Below, piece by piece: positions 32,674 to 41,812 of a stretch of DNA of 64,000 nucleotides (its first letter is position 1; the number at the start of each line of letters is the position of its first letter). Location of the stretch: positions 62,001 to 126,000 of the forward strand of contig CAWDHI010000005.1 in NCBI GenBank assembly GCA_963802095.1, given 5' to 3'. The notes under the pieces were generated by a model. It did no database searches and had not been told where the DNA came from. It worked only from the letters and a program-made list of their open reading frames with translations. The stretch is from CAVVEQ01 sp963802095 (GTDB taxonomy: Bacteria > Chloroflexota > Anaerolineae > Anaerolineales > Anaerolineaceae). Position numbers and translations under genes: made by a program.

Positions 32674-33201
32674 ATGGAAATTACTTTTACCTGGGATGCA
32701 CTTTTTGGCGGGCTGCTCATTTTCGGTCTGCGTCTCGTGGATATGTCGCTGGATACATTACGGGTTCTATTCGTCATGCGCGGCCGGAAAGGGTTGGCCT
32801 GGATCCTCGGCTTTTTTCAATCGCTTGTCTTCATTATTGCCATCAGTTCCGTGCTCACAAATCTTGGCAATATTTACAACATCATCGGCTACGCGGCCGG
32901 GTTTGCGACCGGCAACGTGGTGGGGATGAAGATCGAAGAACGCCTGGCTGTAGGACACTCCCTGATGACCATAATCAGTTCGATGCGCGGCGCGGCGATT
33001 GCGACTGCGCTTCGCAAGGAAGGCTATGCGGTCACCGAGATCCCCGCCCGGGGCAAGGATGGAACCGTTACGGTTCTGAACTGTAGCGTGCAGCGAAAGG
33101 ATATCAGCAACATCGATACCATCGTCCTTGAGACGGATTCGAGCGCCTTTGTGACCGTGGAGGATATGCGCCCGGTTCGACGCGGATTCTGGCGAGCTTG
33201 A
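32674..33201 (+). CDS. UPF0316 / DUF2179 membrane protein
   Basis: A 175-residue protein. Residues 8-90 hold three membrane helices (LFGGLLIFGLRLVDMSLDTL, the block FFQSLVFIIAISSVL, then the NIIGYAAGFATGNVVGM turn), and the soluble C-terminal part (about 95-175) is the DUF2179 domain. The layout matches the UPF0316 family. Family members may bind a nucleotide or ligand in the cytosolic domain, but no function is established. Confidence 0.88.
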   Translation: MEITFTWDALFGGLLIFGLRLVDMSLDTLRVLFVMRGRKGLAWILGFFQSLVFIIAISSVLTNLGNIYNIIGYAAGFATGNVVGMKIEERLAVGHSLMTIISSMRGAAIATALRKEGYAVTEIPARGKDGTVTVLNCSVQRKDISNIDTIVLETDSSAFVTVEDMRPVRRGFWRA

Positions 33202-33283
33202 CCCGGGGAAGATTGCCTGGATTAATATCGGGGCTGTTTCGCAACGGGCTGAAATTTTTTACCAAAAACAAACATATTTTTCC

Positions 33284-33312
33284 TTGACATTAGCGGGGAA
33301 GAATTCTATTAT
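33284..33312 (+). promoter_or_regulatory. Near-consensus sigma-70 promoter
   Basis: TTGACA (33284-33289), exactly 17 bases, TATTAT (33307-33312). It serves the gene starting at 33381. Confidence 0.75.
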
Positions 33313-33380
33313 CTTAATGACGGAAACTTGATTCCGGTTGTGGGTGCATTTCCAATCAGGGCTGGGAAAAGGAGCATTGC

Positions 33381-34130
33381 ATGTCCGATCTAAACACAGC
33401 AGTAACACTGATCCGGACGGGTCAAAAGGAGGAAGCTCAGGTGATCCTCAAGGAGATCATCCGCACTGATTCTCATAATATCCCTGCATGGTTCTGGATG
33501 GTGGAAACCCTGGAAACAAATGAAGACAAGATGAGGGTCATGGAAGTCTGCCGGAAGCTCAACCCCGAGGATTCCAAGGTTCAAAAAGCGTATGAAATGC
33601 TGAAGGAAGTTCAAGCTGCAGAAAACCAGGGAAGCGACTCCGAGCCCGGCACCCAGGATTCAGATGTTCCAACATCCGCAGTTGAAGTTGAGGAAGGGAT
33701 CGAGGAGGCACTACCAGCTGCGCCGTTCGCCGCCGTACCGGTGATCCAGGCTGCTCCCGAATTGTTCGTTTCGCCGATTCCTGAACCCGAGCCACCCAAA
33801 AAAGAAGATATAGCCCCTGCTGCCTTCGCGGCCATCCCGGTCATCGCGGCATCAGCAGATATATTTACTCCCCCGCCGCCACCGCCTACCCCGTTGGAAG
33901 AAAAGCCAGCCACGCCCCCCTTCGTAGCGGGAGCAGCCGTGGCGGCTACGGCAGGATCCGCGCCGGCAGCCCCAGCACCCGCCTTCGAACCCGCACCGGT
34001 GGAACCCTCCGGCCAGAAACATCGCCGAAAACGAAGTTTGAAATGGCTGCTCCCAGCAGTTCTAATCTCGTTTGTGGTCTTCTTATGTGCAGGGGTCAGC
34101 TTTATCTACATTCGCCAGTTATTCCCATAA
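33381..34130 (+). CDS. TPR-like protein with Pro/Ala-rich linker and C-terminal membrane helix
   Basis: A 249-residue protein. Residues 1-75 look like a TPR pair (LNTAVTLIRTGQKEEAQVIL ... IPAWFWMVETLETNEDK). A long acidic then Ala/Pro-rich linker follows, with repeated PFAAVPVI / AFAAIPVI phrases. Residues 225-249 form a membrane helix (WLLPAVLISFVVFLCAGVSF) ending close to the C-terminus, so the N-terminal part is probably cytosolic and the tail anchored. AAAAGGAG precedes the ATG. Family unknown. Confidence 0.7.
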   Translation: MSDLNTAVTLIRTGQKEEAQVILKEIIRTDSHNIPAWFWMVETLETNEDKMRVMEVCRKLNPEDSKVQKAYEMLKEVQAAENQGSDSEPGTQDSDVPTSAVEVEEGIEEALPAAPFAAVPVIQAAPELFVSPIPEPEPPKKEDIAPAAFAAIPVIAASADIFTPPPPPPTPLEEKPATPPFVAGAAVAATAGSAPAAPAPAFEPAPVEPSGQKHRRKRSLKWLLPAVLISFVVFLCAGVSFIYIRQLFP

Positions 34131-34153
34131 TAGCAGCGCGCCATTTCATCCAC

Positions 34154-34186
34154 AAACCTCCTGCGTCATCGATTGGGAGGTTTTTT
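34154..34186 (+). terminator. Rho-independent terminator
   Basis: AAACCTCC (34154-34161) pairs with GGAGGTTT (34176-34183), followed by further T. It lies 24 bases after the TPR-like gene. Confidence 0.8.
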
Positions 34187-34227
34187 CATTCAAAATTCAG
34201 AATCGCGTCAATAAAAATAAATCTTGT

Positions 34228-34233
34228 TATAAT
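34228..34233 (+). promoter_or_regulatory. -10 box directly before a start codon (leaderless transcript)
   Basis: TATAAT at 34228-34233, seven bases before ATG 34241. No Shine-Dalgarno sequence fits between. Confidence 0.5.
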
Positions 34234-34240
34234 CTTTTTC

Positions 34241-35536
34241 ATGCTTAAAAAAATATTTATCGGTATTGGAATATTTCTTCTGATAACTGCCTTGATCTTG
34301 GTTTTAATCCCCTCCACCCGTAACTCTGTTGCCTGGAGGCTTGATCAGGTTTTCATTCGCGTTCGCTCGCTGATCGCGCCCCCACAGGATGTATCCTTTC
34401 AACCAAATCAGACTTCTGATTTCAACCTGAACGCCACGCTGACTGCCCTTGCGCCAAGTGCCACGCCTCCAGCCACCGCCATGCCACAAAATACTGCCAT
34501 CCCCACGCAGACTCCAGATCCCACAACCGCACCCCTTCCAGCGACAGCCAATATCAATGGGGGAAAATATTTCTCGCAGCACAATTACTTCAACTATTGC
34601 GCACCGGCCAACCTGGCAATGGCGATGTCTTACTGGGGGTGGAACGGAAATATCACCGATGTGGGCTCCGCGGTAAAACCCTATCCCCAGGATAAGAACG
34701 TGATGCCCTACGAGATGGAGGAATATGCCCGCGACCAGGGGCTCGGCGCGGTGACCAGGGTGGGCGGGGATATGGATACGATCCGGATTTTCGTATCGGC
34801 GGGGTTTCCAGTCCTGGTGGAGAAAGGCGTGTTCTTCCACGATCTTCAAGGAACATTGAGTTGGATGGGGCATTACCAGGTAGTCACCGGTTATGATGAT
34901 AACCGCCAGGTGATCACCGCCCAGGACTCTTTTATTCGTCCGAATTACGAGCAATCGTATGAAAAACTTTTGGGGGAATGGAAAGGGTTCAACCATACTT
35001 ACACGATCCTGTTTTCCCCTGAACGCGAGGAGGAGGTAATGAACCTCCTTGGGGAAGACGCAGACGAGATCCAAAACTACAAAAATGCCTACCTGGAAGC
35101 AGCGGACCTGGTTTACCGGGAAAGCGGCATCGACCAGTTCTTCGACTGGTACAATATCGGCACCAACCTCGTCAAGTTGCAGGATTACAATGGAGCTGCC
35201 CAGGCCTATGATGAAGCATTCACCGTCTATAACAATCTACCCAAGGATCTGAACAGTCGCCCCTTCCGCATTCTCTGGTACCAAACCGGGCCATTCTTTG
35301 CCTACTATTACACGGGGCGATATATGGATGTGATCAATTACGCCACTGAGAATTCAATTAAACTGGTGCGGGATAACGAACCTGCTCTCGAAGAAAGCTA
35401 TTACTGGCGCGGTTTGGCGCGGCATGCCATCGGGGATACTGAGGGAGGCATCCAGGACTTGCGCCAGGCATTGATCTACCACGAAGGCTTCGGGCCCGCT
35501 CTTCAAACGCTGCAGTCCTGGGGGGTGAACCCGTAA
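34241..35536 (+). CDS. C39-like cysteine peptidase with C-terminal TPR
   Basis: About 431 residues. One N-terminal membrane helix (FIGIGIFLLITALILVLIP) is followed by a Thr/Pro linker. The peptidase_C39_2 domain spans about residues 105-265: the catalytic Cys is in NYCAPANLAMAMSYWG, the His in GHYQVVTGYDD, and the Asp-containing strand in VITAQDSF. The final 150 residues form TPR-like helices (NYNGAAQAYDEAFTVYNNL). It probably acts outside the membrane on peptides. The ATG at 34241 is set by the promoter just before it. It is followed by sbcD after four bases. Confidence 0.85.
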   Translation: MLKKIFIGIGIFLLITALILVLIPSTRNSVAWRLDQVFIRVRSLIAPPQDVSFQPNQTSDFNLNATLTALAPSATPPATAMPQNTAIPTQTPDPTTAPLPATANINGGKYFSQHNYFNYCAPANLAMAMSYWGWNGNITDVGSAVKPYPQDKNVMPYEMEEYARDQGLGAVTRVGGDMDTIRIFVSAGFPVLVEKGVFFHDLQGTLSWMGHYQVVTGYDDNRQVITAQDSFIRPNYEQSYEKLLGEWKGFNHTYTILFSPEREEEVMNLLGEDADEIQNYKNAYLEAADLVYRESGIDQFFDWYNIGTNLVKLQDYNGAAQAYDEAFTVYNNLPKDLNSRPFRILWYQTGPFFAYYYTGRYMDVINYATENSIKLVRDNEPALEESYYWRGLARHAIGDTEGGIQDLRQALIYHEGFGPALQTLQSWGVNP

Positions 35537-35540
35537 AACA

Positions 35541-36800
35541 ATGATCCGCCTCCTGCATTTTGCCGATGCGCATATCGACATGGCTGCCGGCCAGGGCCGG
35601 CATGACCCCCTCACCGGGTTGCCTGTACGAGTGCTGGATTTTTTGCATGCCCTGGATTCGATTATCGATACCGCGATAAGCGAAAAGGTGGATCTGGTCA
35701 TCTTCGCCGGTGATGCCTATAAGGACCGCAACCCCTCTCCAACGTACCAACGCGAATGGGGACGCAGACTAATGCGCCTCGCGGAAGCGCAGATCCCCGC
35801 GCTGCTGGTGGTTGGCAACCACGACCTATCCCCAGCAGCGGGGAGGGCGAACACCCTGCACGAATTTGATACCCTCCAGGTACCATTTATCCATGTCATT
35901 TCCAAACCTGAATATTTGGGTCCGAATGATCTGTGGGGTCTGCCAATCCAGGTGATTGGTCTGCCCTGGGTCACGCGCTCTGGATTCCTGGCTGCCCGGG
36001 GGACGGGCGCGATGGATTCCGAAAAAGTGAATACCGAACTGGAGACCCTGATCGAGCAGCTGGTTGGAGATTGGATTGCCAGGGCAGACCCCGAATTGCC
36101 TCTCCTTCTGACCGCGCACGCTTCGGTGCAGAACGCAGTCTTTGGCAATGAGCGCAGCGTGATGCTGGGGTCGGATCTCATCCTCCCAGGTGGAATGGTT
36201 CGGGATTCGCGGCTGGACTATGTGGCGCTTGGTCACATTCACCATGCGCAGGATGTGAACCAGGGGAAACATCCCCCGGTTATATACCCTGGCTCGATCG
36301 AGAAAGTGGATTTTGGCGAAGCGCAGGACAAGAAATATTTCGTGATCGCCCAAGTGGTGAAGGGAAAGACCACCTGTGAATTCCGGGAACTATCGGGGCG
36401 CAAGTTCTATGACCGTTACCTGCGGTTTGATATGGGAGATAGCATGCCTGCTGCGGATGCCTTCCGGGCTAGCCTGACGGCGGCGTTGCCCTCACCAGAG
36501 GAAATGAAAGATGCCATCGTCCGCCTGGTTCTGGAATACCCGCGCTCTTGGGAGGGTTTGATCGATGAACCTGATTTGCGCGGGTATGCCTCGGGGTCGC
36601 TCGAATTTCACTTTATCCGCCGACCACAGGTCGAAGCCCGCATCCGACTGAGCGGAGGCGACTCAATCGCGAACCTTCCCCACAATGAACTAATGGTGGA
36701 ATACCTTAAAATGATGAAGACACCTGATGATGATGTTGCCCGACTAAAACCTTTGATCGAGGAAGTGATCCGGCGCAGCCGGACGGAAGAGGAAAATTGA
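35541..36800 (+). CDS. sbcD: SbcD-type exonuclease subunit
   Basis: A 419-residue metallophosphoesterase. FADAHIDM, IFAGDAYKDRNP, VVGNHDLS, LLLTAHASV and LGHIHHAQ are the five metal-binding motifs of Mre11/SbcD nucleases. With SbcC it opens hairpins and processes DNA ends. The C-terminal capping region is present. It starts four bases after the peptidase gene. Unusually, the gene for SbcC does not follow directly but after one intervening gene. Confidence 0.92.
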   Translation: MIRLLHFADAHIDMAAGQGRHDPLTGLPVRVLDFLHALDSIIDTAISEKVDLVIFAGDAYKDRNPSPTYQREWGRRLMRLAEAQIPALLVVGNHDLSPAAGRANTLHEFDTLQVPFIHVISKPEYLGPNDLWGLPIQVIGLPWVTRSGFLAARGTGAMDSEKVNTELETLIEQLVGDWIARADPELPLLLTAHASVQNAVFGNERSVMLGSDLILPGGMVRDSRLDYVALGHIHHAQDVNQGKHPPVIYPGSIEKVDFGEAQDKKYFVIAQVVKGKTTCEFRELSGRKFYDRYLRFDMGDSMPAADAFRASLTAALPSPEEMKDAIVRLVLEYPRSWEGLIDEPDLRGYASGSLEFHFIRRPQVEARIRLSGGDSIANLPHNELMVEYLKMMKTPDDDVARLKPLIEEVIRRSRTEEEN

Positions 36801-36801
36801 A

Positions 36802-38127
36802 ATGACCGATTCGCTGGTCCAGATTATCATCATCTTGCTGCTTATCCTTGCCAACGGCTTCTTTTCCATGGCGGAGATCTCGTTGCTATCCGTCCGGCGG
36901 GGGCGCTTGGAGCAACTTGAAGAGGAAGGCGACAAGCGTGCCAGGGTTGCCCTGGAGGTTTCTTCATCGCACAACCGCCTGCTTTCCACCGTCCAGATCG
37001 GAATCACACTGGTTGCCATTCTCACCGGTGCCATCGGTTCTGCAGCACTGGGGAATAACCTGGCCGCGTTGCTTACCCAGGTGGAATTCCTGGCACCGAT
37101 CGCCGACGGGTTGTCGATCTTCCTGGTGGTGCTCGTCATCACCTACCTGACCCTGGTGATAGGGGAGTTGATCCCCAAACGTCTGGCGTTGAACACCCCA
37201 GAAAGAATCGCACTTCAGGTTTCAGGAATGATGAAGACGATTGAAACAATTACCAGGCCGGTGGTCTACCTGTTGGGAAAATCCACCGAGCTGGGTTTGA
37301 GGATCCTGCGAATAAAGCCCTCCAATGAACCAGCCGTCACCGAGGACGAGATCATGAGCCTGATCTATCAGGGTATCGAGGAAGGTATCGTGGAGGAGAG
37401 CGAGCAGGACATGGTGGAGAGCATTTTTCGTTTTGGCGACCGTACCGCAGATGGAATCATGACGCCGCGAACGGAGGTTGAATGGATCGACCTGGAAGAC
37501 TCCGAGGACCAGATCATTCATCTTGTAGCCAATGGCCGCTACGCCCGCTACCCGGTCAGCTGCGGCGACCTGGACCATATCCAGGGGATCCTGAATGCCA
37601 AGGAACTATTGGCACGCTGTGTCCGGGTTGAACCCATCGATTTTTCCACGCTGCTCAAACCGGCGCTTTTCATCCCTGAGAGCATGTCGGCGCTCACCAT
37701 GCTGGAGCAATTCAAGCAGAAGGCTGCTGATTTTGCAGTGGTCATCGATGAATACGGTGGGGTATTAGGGGTTGTGACCATGCATGATGTTCTCACCGAT
37801 ATCATCGGCGAAATTTCCGACCAGGGAGGTCCCGCCGAGCCGGAAGTGCTGGAGCGTGAGGATGGGTCCTGGCTGTTGGACGGCATGCTGCCGGTGGAAG
37901 AACTCAAAGAGCTGATCGCGATCAAGGAACTCCCGGATGAAGATCGGGCCGGGTACCAGACCGCCGGTGGTTTTGTGATGTCCACCCTGGGGGGGGTTCC
38001 CTCCAGCGGCGAGCATTTTGAGTTGCTTGGTTACCGGTTTGAGGTGGTGGATATGGATAACCGCCGGGTGGATAAGATCCTGGTCAGCAAGCTGCCGCCC
38101 TCACTGGAAGATGACCCGTTGATATGA
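36802..38127 (+). CDS. CNNM/HlyC-CorC family membrane protein (DUF21-CBS)
   Basis: A 441-residue protein with the standard order. DUF21 membrane domain, residues about 1-185 (FFSMAEISLLSVRRGRLEQL, then ITYLTLVIGELIPKRLALN). Two CBS domains at about 215-335 (MTPRTEVEWIDLED, then VVIDEYGGVLGVVTMHDVL). C-terminal CorC/HlyC domain (SWLLDGMLPVEELKELIAI). The family is linked to magnesium and cobalt transport or sensing. It lies between sbcD and sbcC, with a one-base gap and a four-base overlap. Confidence 0.92.
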   Translation: MTDSLVQIIIILLLILANGFFSMAEISLLSVRRGRLEQLEEEGDKRARVALEVSSSHNRLLSTVQIGITLVAILTGAIGSAALGNNLAALLTQVEFLAPIADGLSIFLVVLVITYLTLVIGELIPKRLALNTPERIALQVSGMMKTIETITRPVVYLLGKSTELGLRILRIKPSNEPAVTEDEIMSLIYQGIEEGIVEESEQDMVESIFRFGDRTADGIMTPRTEVEWIDLEDSEDQIIHLVANGRYARYPVSCGDLDHIQGILNAKELLARCVRVEPIDFSTLLKPALFIPESMSALTMLEQFKQKAADFAVVIDEYGGVLGVVTMHDVLTDIIGEISDQGGPAEPEVLEREDGSWLLDGMLPVEELKELIAIKELPDEDRAGYQTAGGFVMSTLGGVPSSGEHFELLGYRFEVVDMDNRRVDKILVSKLPPSLEDDPLI

Positions 38128-40688
38128 TCCCCCGCGTTCTGCGTATTTCCGGGTTCCTTTCGTACCAGGAGCCCTGTGAGATCGACCTTTCCCCGGTGGA
38201 GCTTGCCTGCATCTCGGGGCTGAACGGGGCTGGAAAAAGCTCAATTCTGGATGCCATCACCTGGGTGCTCTTTGGAGAAGCCAGGCGGCGGGATGATTCG
38301 GTGATCAATTCGCACGCCCTGGCTGCGGAAGTCTGCCTTGATTTTGATTATGAGGACCTGCGGTACCGCGTGCAGCGCATCCGCCCCAGGGGGAAAAGCA
38401 CCCAGTTGGAATTCTTCATCCAAAGCGCAGAAGATGAGTGGAAACCGCTGACCGAGGCAACCGTCAACCGGACGCAGGAGCAGATTACCCGGACGCTTCG
38501 GCTGGATTACGAGACCTTCATCAACGCTTCCTTCTTCCTTCAGGGGAGGGCAGACCAGTTTGCCCAGCAGACCCCCGGAGAGCGAAAGAAGATTCTTTCC
38601 GCCATTCTCGGATTGGATGAATGGGAACGTTACCGCGAGACGACTGGTGGAATGATCCGCGATTTGGAAAGGGAGAAATCCGGCCAAAACGCGATCCTGA
38701 ACGAGGTACTCGCTGAACTTGGCGAAGAACCCGCCCGGCGCGAGAAGCTGGAGCAGGTTAAAACCAGCCTGGCCCGCGCTGGTGAGCTGCGCCAATCGCG
38801 GCAGCAGGCTTTCGAGACTGCAGGAAAGTTGACTGCGGTGCTGGCTGGGAAAAAGCAGAAAGTGGATATGCTGGCAGCGCAGGCAGAAAAGACCGGCAGC
38901 GAGCTGGAGTCTGTGCAAAGACAATTGGCCGATCGCCGCACGGAGGAGATCACCCTGAAGGAAAAGGTGAACCGCGCTGATGAGATCGAAGCCGGTTATG
39001 GCGATTGGCAAAAAGCGCGGGAGGCGTTGGAAGCATGGGACCGACTAGCAGAAAAATACCATGAGCTGGATGAAAAACGCGCTGCGCCGCGCATGGAGAT
39101 CGAAACCGAGCGGGCGAAGCTTCTGACCGAGCAAAAACAGCTGCTGGAGCAACAGCGCCAGATCGCCGATGCAGAAAAAGCCACTCCAAGCCTCGATTCC
39201 CAGTGTAAGGAACATGCTGCCAGGTTGGTGATGCTGGCAACCCGTTTGGAAGACCGCCCCCGGGTGGAAGCGGATCTGGCTGAAAAAGTTGAAAGGCGCG
39301 GCGTACTGGTGGCGCAGAACGATCATCTACGTGAACAGATGGATGAGATCAAAGCCAGGCTGGAGTCCCTTCAGGATCTCCAGGGAGCGAAATGCCCCAC
39401 CTGTGGAAAAGATCTGGCGCATACCGAGAGAGATGGCATCGTCACGGCGCTGGAAATGGAAGGGAAAGACCTCGGAGACCGTTACCGCGCGAATAAGGCG
39501 GAGGCGGAAACCTGCGCGCGCGAGATCGCTGCGTTGGAAACGGAGCAGAAGGAACTGAATACCGCGGCGGGCGAACGCGAGAATTTGCAGCTCGTCCATA
39601 ACCGGGTGGAAACGGAACTTGCCACGAAGACCGAGCTGGTAAAAAGTTGGGCTTCCGCAGGCGGGAAGCGCCTGGAGGATGTGAACAACTTGCTGCAAGG
39701 CGGTACATTCGCGGAGATCGCGCGCAAGAATCTCGAAAAACTCAATACACAGGTTGAAAAGCTGGGATATGATACCGAGGAACACCGTACCGCCCGCAAG
39801 GCAGAGCAGGAGGGGCGAAAATTTGAGGAGGAGCGCAATTCACTGGGGGAAGCCCGGGCTGCGCTGGAGCAGCTTGCCCGCGAAACCGAAACTCTGCAGG
39901 AGCGCGTTTCCACGCTTGAAAAAGACCTGGCTGCGCAGCAGGAACAAGCCTCTGCGGCTGCCCGCGAATACTCGCAGGAATCGGCTGGGCTGGCCGACCT
40001 GGAAGCGCTTGAAACCGGGGTCCGCCAGGCGATGGAGGAGGAAGCCAGGCTTACCCGTGAAACCGGCGCAGCCCAGCAGAATGTGGATGTGCTGGAGGTC
40101 CTGAAAACCCGCCGGGAGACCCACCAGGTCGAGATTGACGAAATTGCCGAAAAAATTTCCCGCCTGAAAATCCTGGATCGGGCTTTCAGCCGCGAAGGTC
40201 TGCCTGCCATGCTGATTGAACAGGCGCTGCCCGAGATCGAATCCAGGGCAGGCGAGCTGCTGGACCGCCTGACGAATGGCGGTATGACCATCCGATTCGA
40301 TACCCAGAAAGAGTACAAAGATAAAAAACGAGAGGATAAGAAGGAAACCCTGGATATCCTCATCAGTGACGCCGCCGGGATGCGGGAGTATGAGCTCTAT
40401 TCGGGTGGCGAAGCTTTCCGCATCAATTTTGCCATCCGCCTGGCACTTTCGCACGTGCTTGCCCAGCGGGCAGGCGCGAGGCTGCGAACCCTGGTGATCG
40501 ACGAGGGTTTTGGCAGCCAGGACGCGGAAGGCCGGCAGCGGCTGCTGGAAGCCATCAACATGGTGCGGCCCGATTTTGCACTCATCCTGGTCATCACTCA
40601 CCTAGAAGAGCTCAAGGATGCTTTCCCCAGCCGGATCGAGGTGGAAAAGACATCGAAGGGGTCGCGAGCCAGGGTGATGACCGAATGA
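38124..40688 (+). CDS. sbcC: SbcC-type ATPase subunit of the SbcCD nuclease
   Basis: An 854-residue SMC-like protein. Walker A is LNGAGKSSILDA near residue 35. A long coiled coil fills about residues 180-680, with the zinc hook CPTCGKDL near residue 430. The ABC signature is LYSGGEAFRINFAIRLALS, and Walker B is LVIDEGFGSQD. The coiled coil is shorter than that of E. coli SbcC (about 1,050 residues), as in many non-proteobacterial versions. Starts overlap by four bases with the CNNM gene, and its stop overlaps the first glycosyltransferase. Confidence 0.93.
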   Translation: MIPRVLRISGFLSYQEPCEIDLSPVELACISGLNGAGKSSILDAITWVLFGEARRRDDSVINSHALAAEVCLDFDYEDLRYRVQRIRPRGKSTQLEFFIQSAEDEWKPLTEATVNRTQEQITRTLRLDYETFINASFFLQGRADQFAQQTPGERKKILSAILGLDEWERYRETTGGMIRDLEREKSGQNAILNEVLAELGEEPARREKLEQVKTSLARAGELRQSRQQAFETAGKLTAVLAGKKQKVDMLAAQAEKTGSELESVQRQLADRRTEEITLKEKVNRADEIEAGYGDWQKAREALEAWDRLAEKYHELDEKRAAPRMEIETERAKLLTEQKQLLEQQRQIADAEKATPSLDSQCKEHAARLVMLATRLEDRPRVEADLAEKVERRGVLVAQNDHLREQMDEIKARLESLQDLQGAKCPTCGKDLAHTERDGIVTALEMEGKDLGDRYRANKAEAETCAREIAALETEQKELNTAAGERENLQLVHNRVETELATKTELVKSWASAGGKRLEDVNNLLQGGTFAEIARKNLEKLNTQVEKLGYDTEEHRTARKAEQEGRKFEEERNSLGEARAALEQLARETETLQERVSTLEKDLAAQQEQASAAAREYSQESAGLADLEALETGVRQAMEEEARLTRETGAAQQNVDVLEVLKTRRETHQVEIDEIAEKISRLKILDRAFSREGLPAMLIEQALPEIESRAGELLDRLTNGGMTIRFDTQKEYKDKKREDKKETLDILISDAAGMREYELYSGGEAFRINFAIRLALSHVLAQRAGARLRTLVIDEGFGSQDAEGRQRLLEAINMVRPDFALILVITHLEELKDAFPSRIEVEKTSKGSRARVMTE

Positions 40689-41809
40689 CGCTCCTTTCGG
40701 TCCGGCTTGGCATCCAGCAGCGCATCCTACCTGCCTACAGGGTTCCTTTCTTCGACATGCTCGCCGGTGAGTGCGAAGGGGGGTTATCCCTATTTGCAGG
40801 TGATCCGCTTTCCGGGGAAGGTGTAATAACCGGGGTACCTTCAGTTTCCCGGCTTTATCATGCCAATAATCACCGCCTGCCGTTCGATCTCGGCGGAGCG
40901 CTCTGGCAAACTAATATATTGGACTGGGTGAGGGAATGGGACCCCGAGATTTTGATTTGCGAGGCGAACCCGCGTACCCGCACCTCACTGGCTGCAATTC
41001 GAGCTGTGAAAAGCAGGGGTGGCAGAGTCATCGGGTGGGGGTTGGGTGCGCCTGAATTCAAAGGGATGCTTGCGCCATTCCTGGAATCCTACCGGAGGAG
41101 AGTACTTTTCGCGTATGATGCGATCATTGCCTATTCCCAGACCGGAGCAGATCAATATGCGCGATTGGGCATCCCCCCAGAGCATATCTTTACCGCTTGC
41201 AATGCTGTTGCAGGGAAGCCCTCTCATTCCGCGCCGGAGCGAAAACCAACCGCCACCGCTGCGGAAATTCAACTTCTCTTTGTGGGCAGATTGCAGGAAC
41301 GCAAGCGTGTGGACCTGCTGCTGGAGGCTTGCGCGGGGCAGCCTGAGGGGATGCAACCGGAACTTTGGATCGTCGGCGATGGTCCTGCGTTGGATATATT
41401 GCGGGAAAAAGCCAAAAAGGTTTACCCGCGCGCTGTTTTTTTTGGCGCGCTGCAGGGGAGGGAGCTTGAGGAAAAATTCACCGCGGCTGATCTCTTCCTC
41501 CTACCCGGAACTGGCGGGCTGGCGGTGCAGCAGGCGATGAGCTTTGCCCTGCCGGTGATCGTGGCCGAGGCAGATGGCACCCAGGAGGACCTCGTCCGCC
41601 CGGAAAACGGTTGGCGGGTTACCCCGGGGCACTTGGATGAATTGACCAAGACCATTACCCTGGCGCTCCGAGATATTTCCATCCTGCGAGCGATGGGTCT
41701 GGAATCCTACCGGATTGTTTCCCGGGAGATCAACCTGGAGAGAATGGTGGAGGGGTTCAAGAAGGCGATTCTTTTCACGCTCTCAAATGCATCCCGGAAG
41801 GGGGGGTAG
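40685..41809 (+). CDS. Glycosyltransferase, GT4-like
   Basis: A 374-residue GT-B type enzyme. The C-terminal Rossmann domain is clear: EIQLLFVGRLQERKRVDLLL, LWIVGDGPALDIL, FFGALQGRELEEKFTAADLF, then GLAVQQAMSFALPVIVAEADG with the nucleotide-sugar Glu region slightly altered (usual E-x7-E shows as GG...QAMSF). The acceptor and donor cannot be named. It overlaps the sbcC stop by four bases, and the second glycosyltransferase follows after three bases. This suggests cotranscription with sbcC. Confidence 0.82.
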   Translation: MTLLSVRLGIQQRILPAYRVPFFDMLAGECEGGLSLFAGDPLSGEGVITGVPSVSRLYHANNHRLPFDLGGALWQTNILDWVREWDPEILICEANPRTRTSLAAIRAVKSRGGRVIGWGLGAPEFKGMLAPFLESYRRRVLFAYDAIIAYSQTGADQYARLGIPPEHIFTACNAVAGKPSHSAPERKPTATAAEIQLLFVGRLQERKRVDLLLEACAGQPEGMQPELWIVGDGPALDILREKAKKVYPRAVFFGALQGRELEEKFTAADLFLLPGTGGLAVQQAMSFALPVIVAEADGTQEDLVRPENGWRVTPGHLDELTKTITLALRDISILRAMGLESYRIVSREINLERMVEGFKKAILFTLSNASRKGG

Positions 41810-41812
41810 GGG

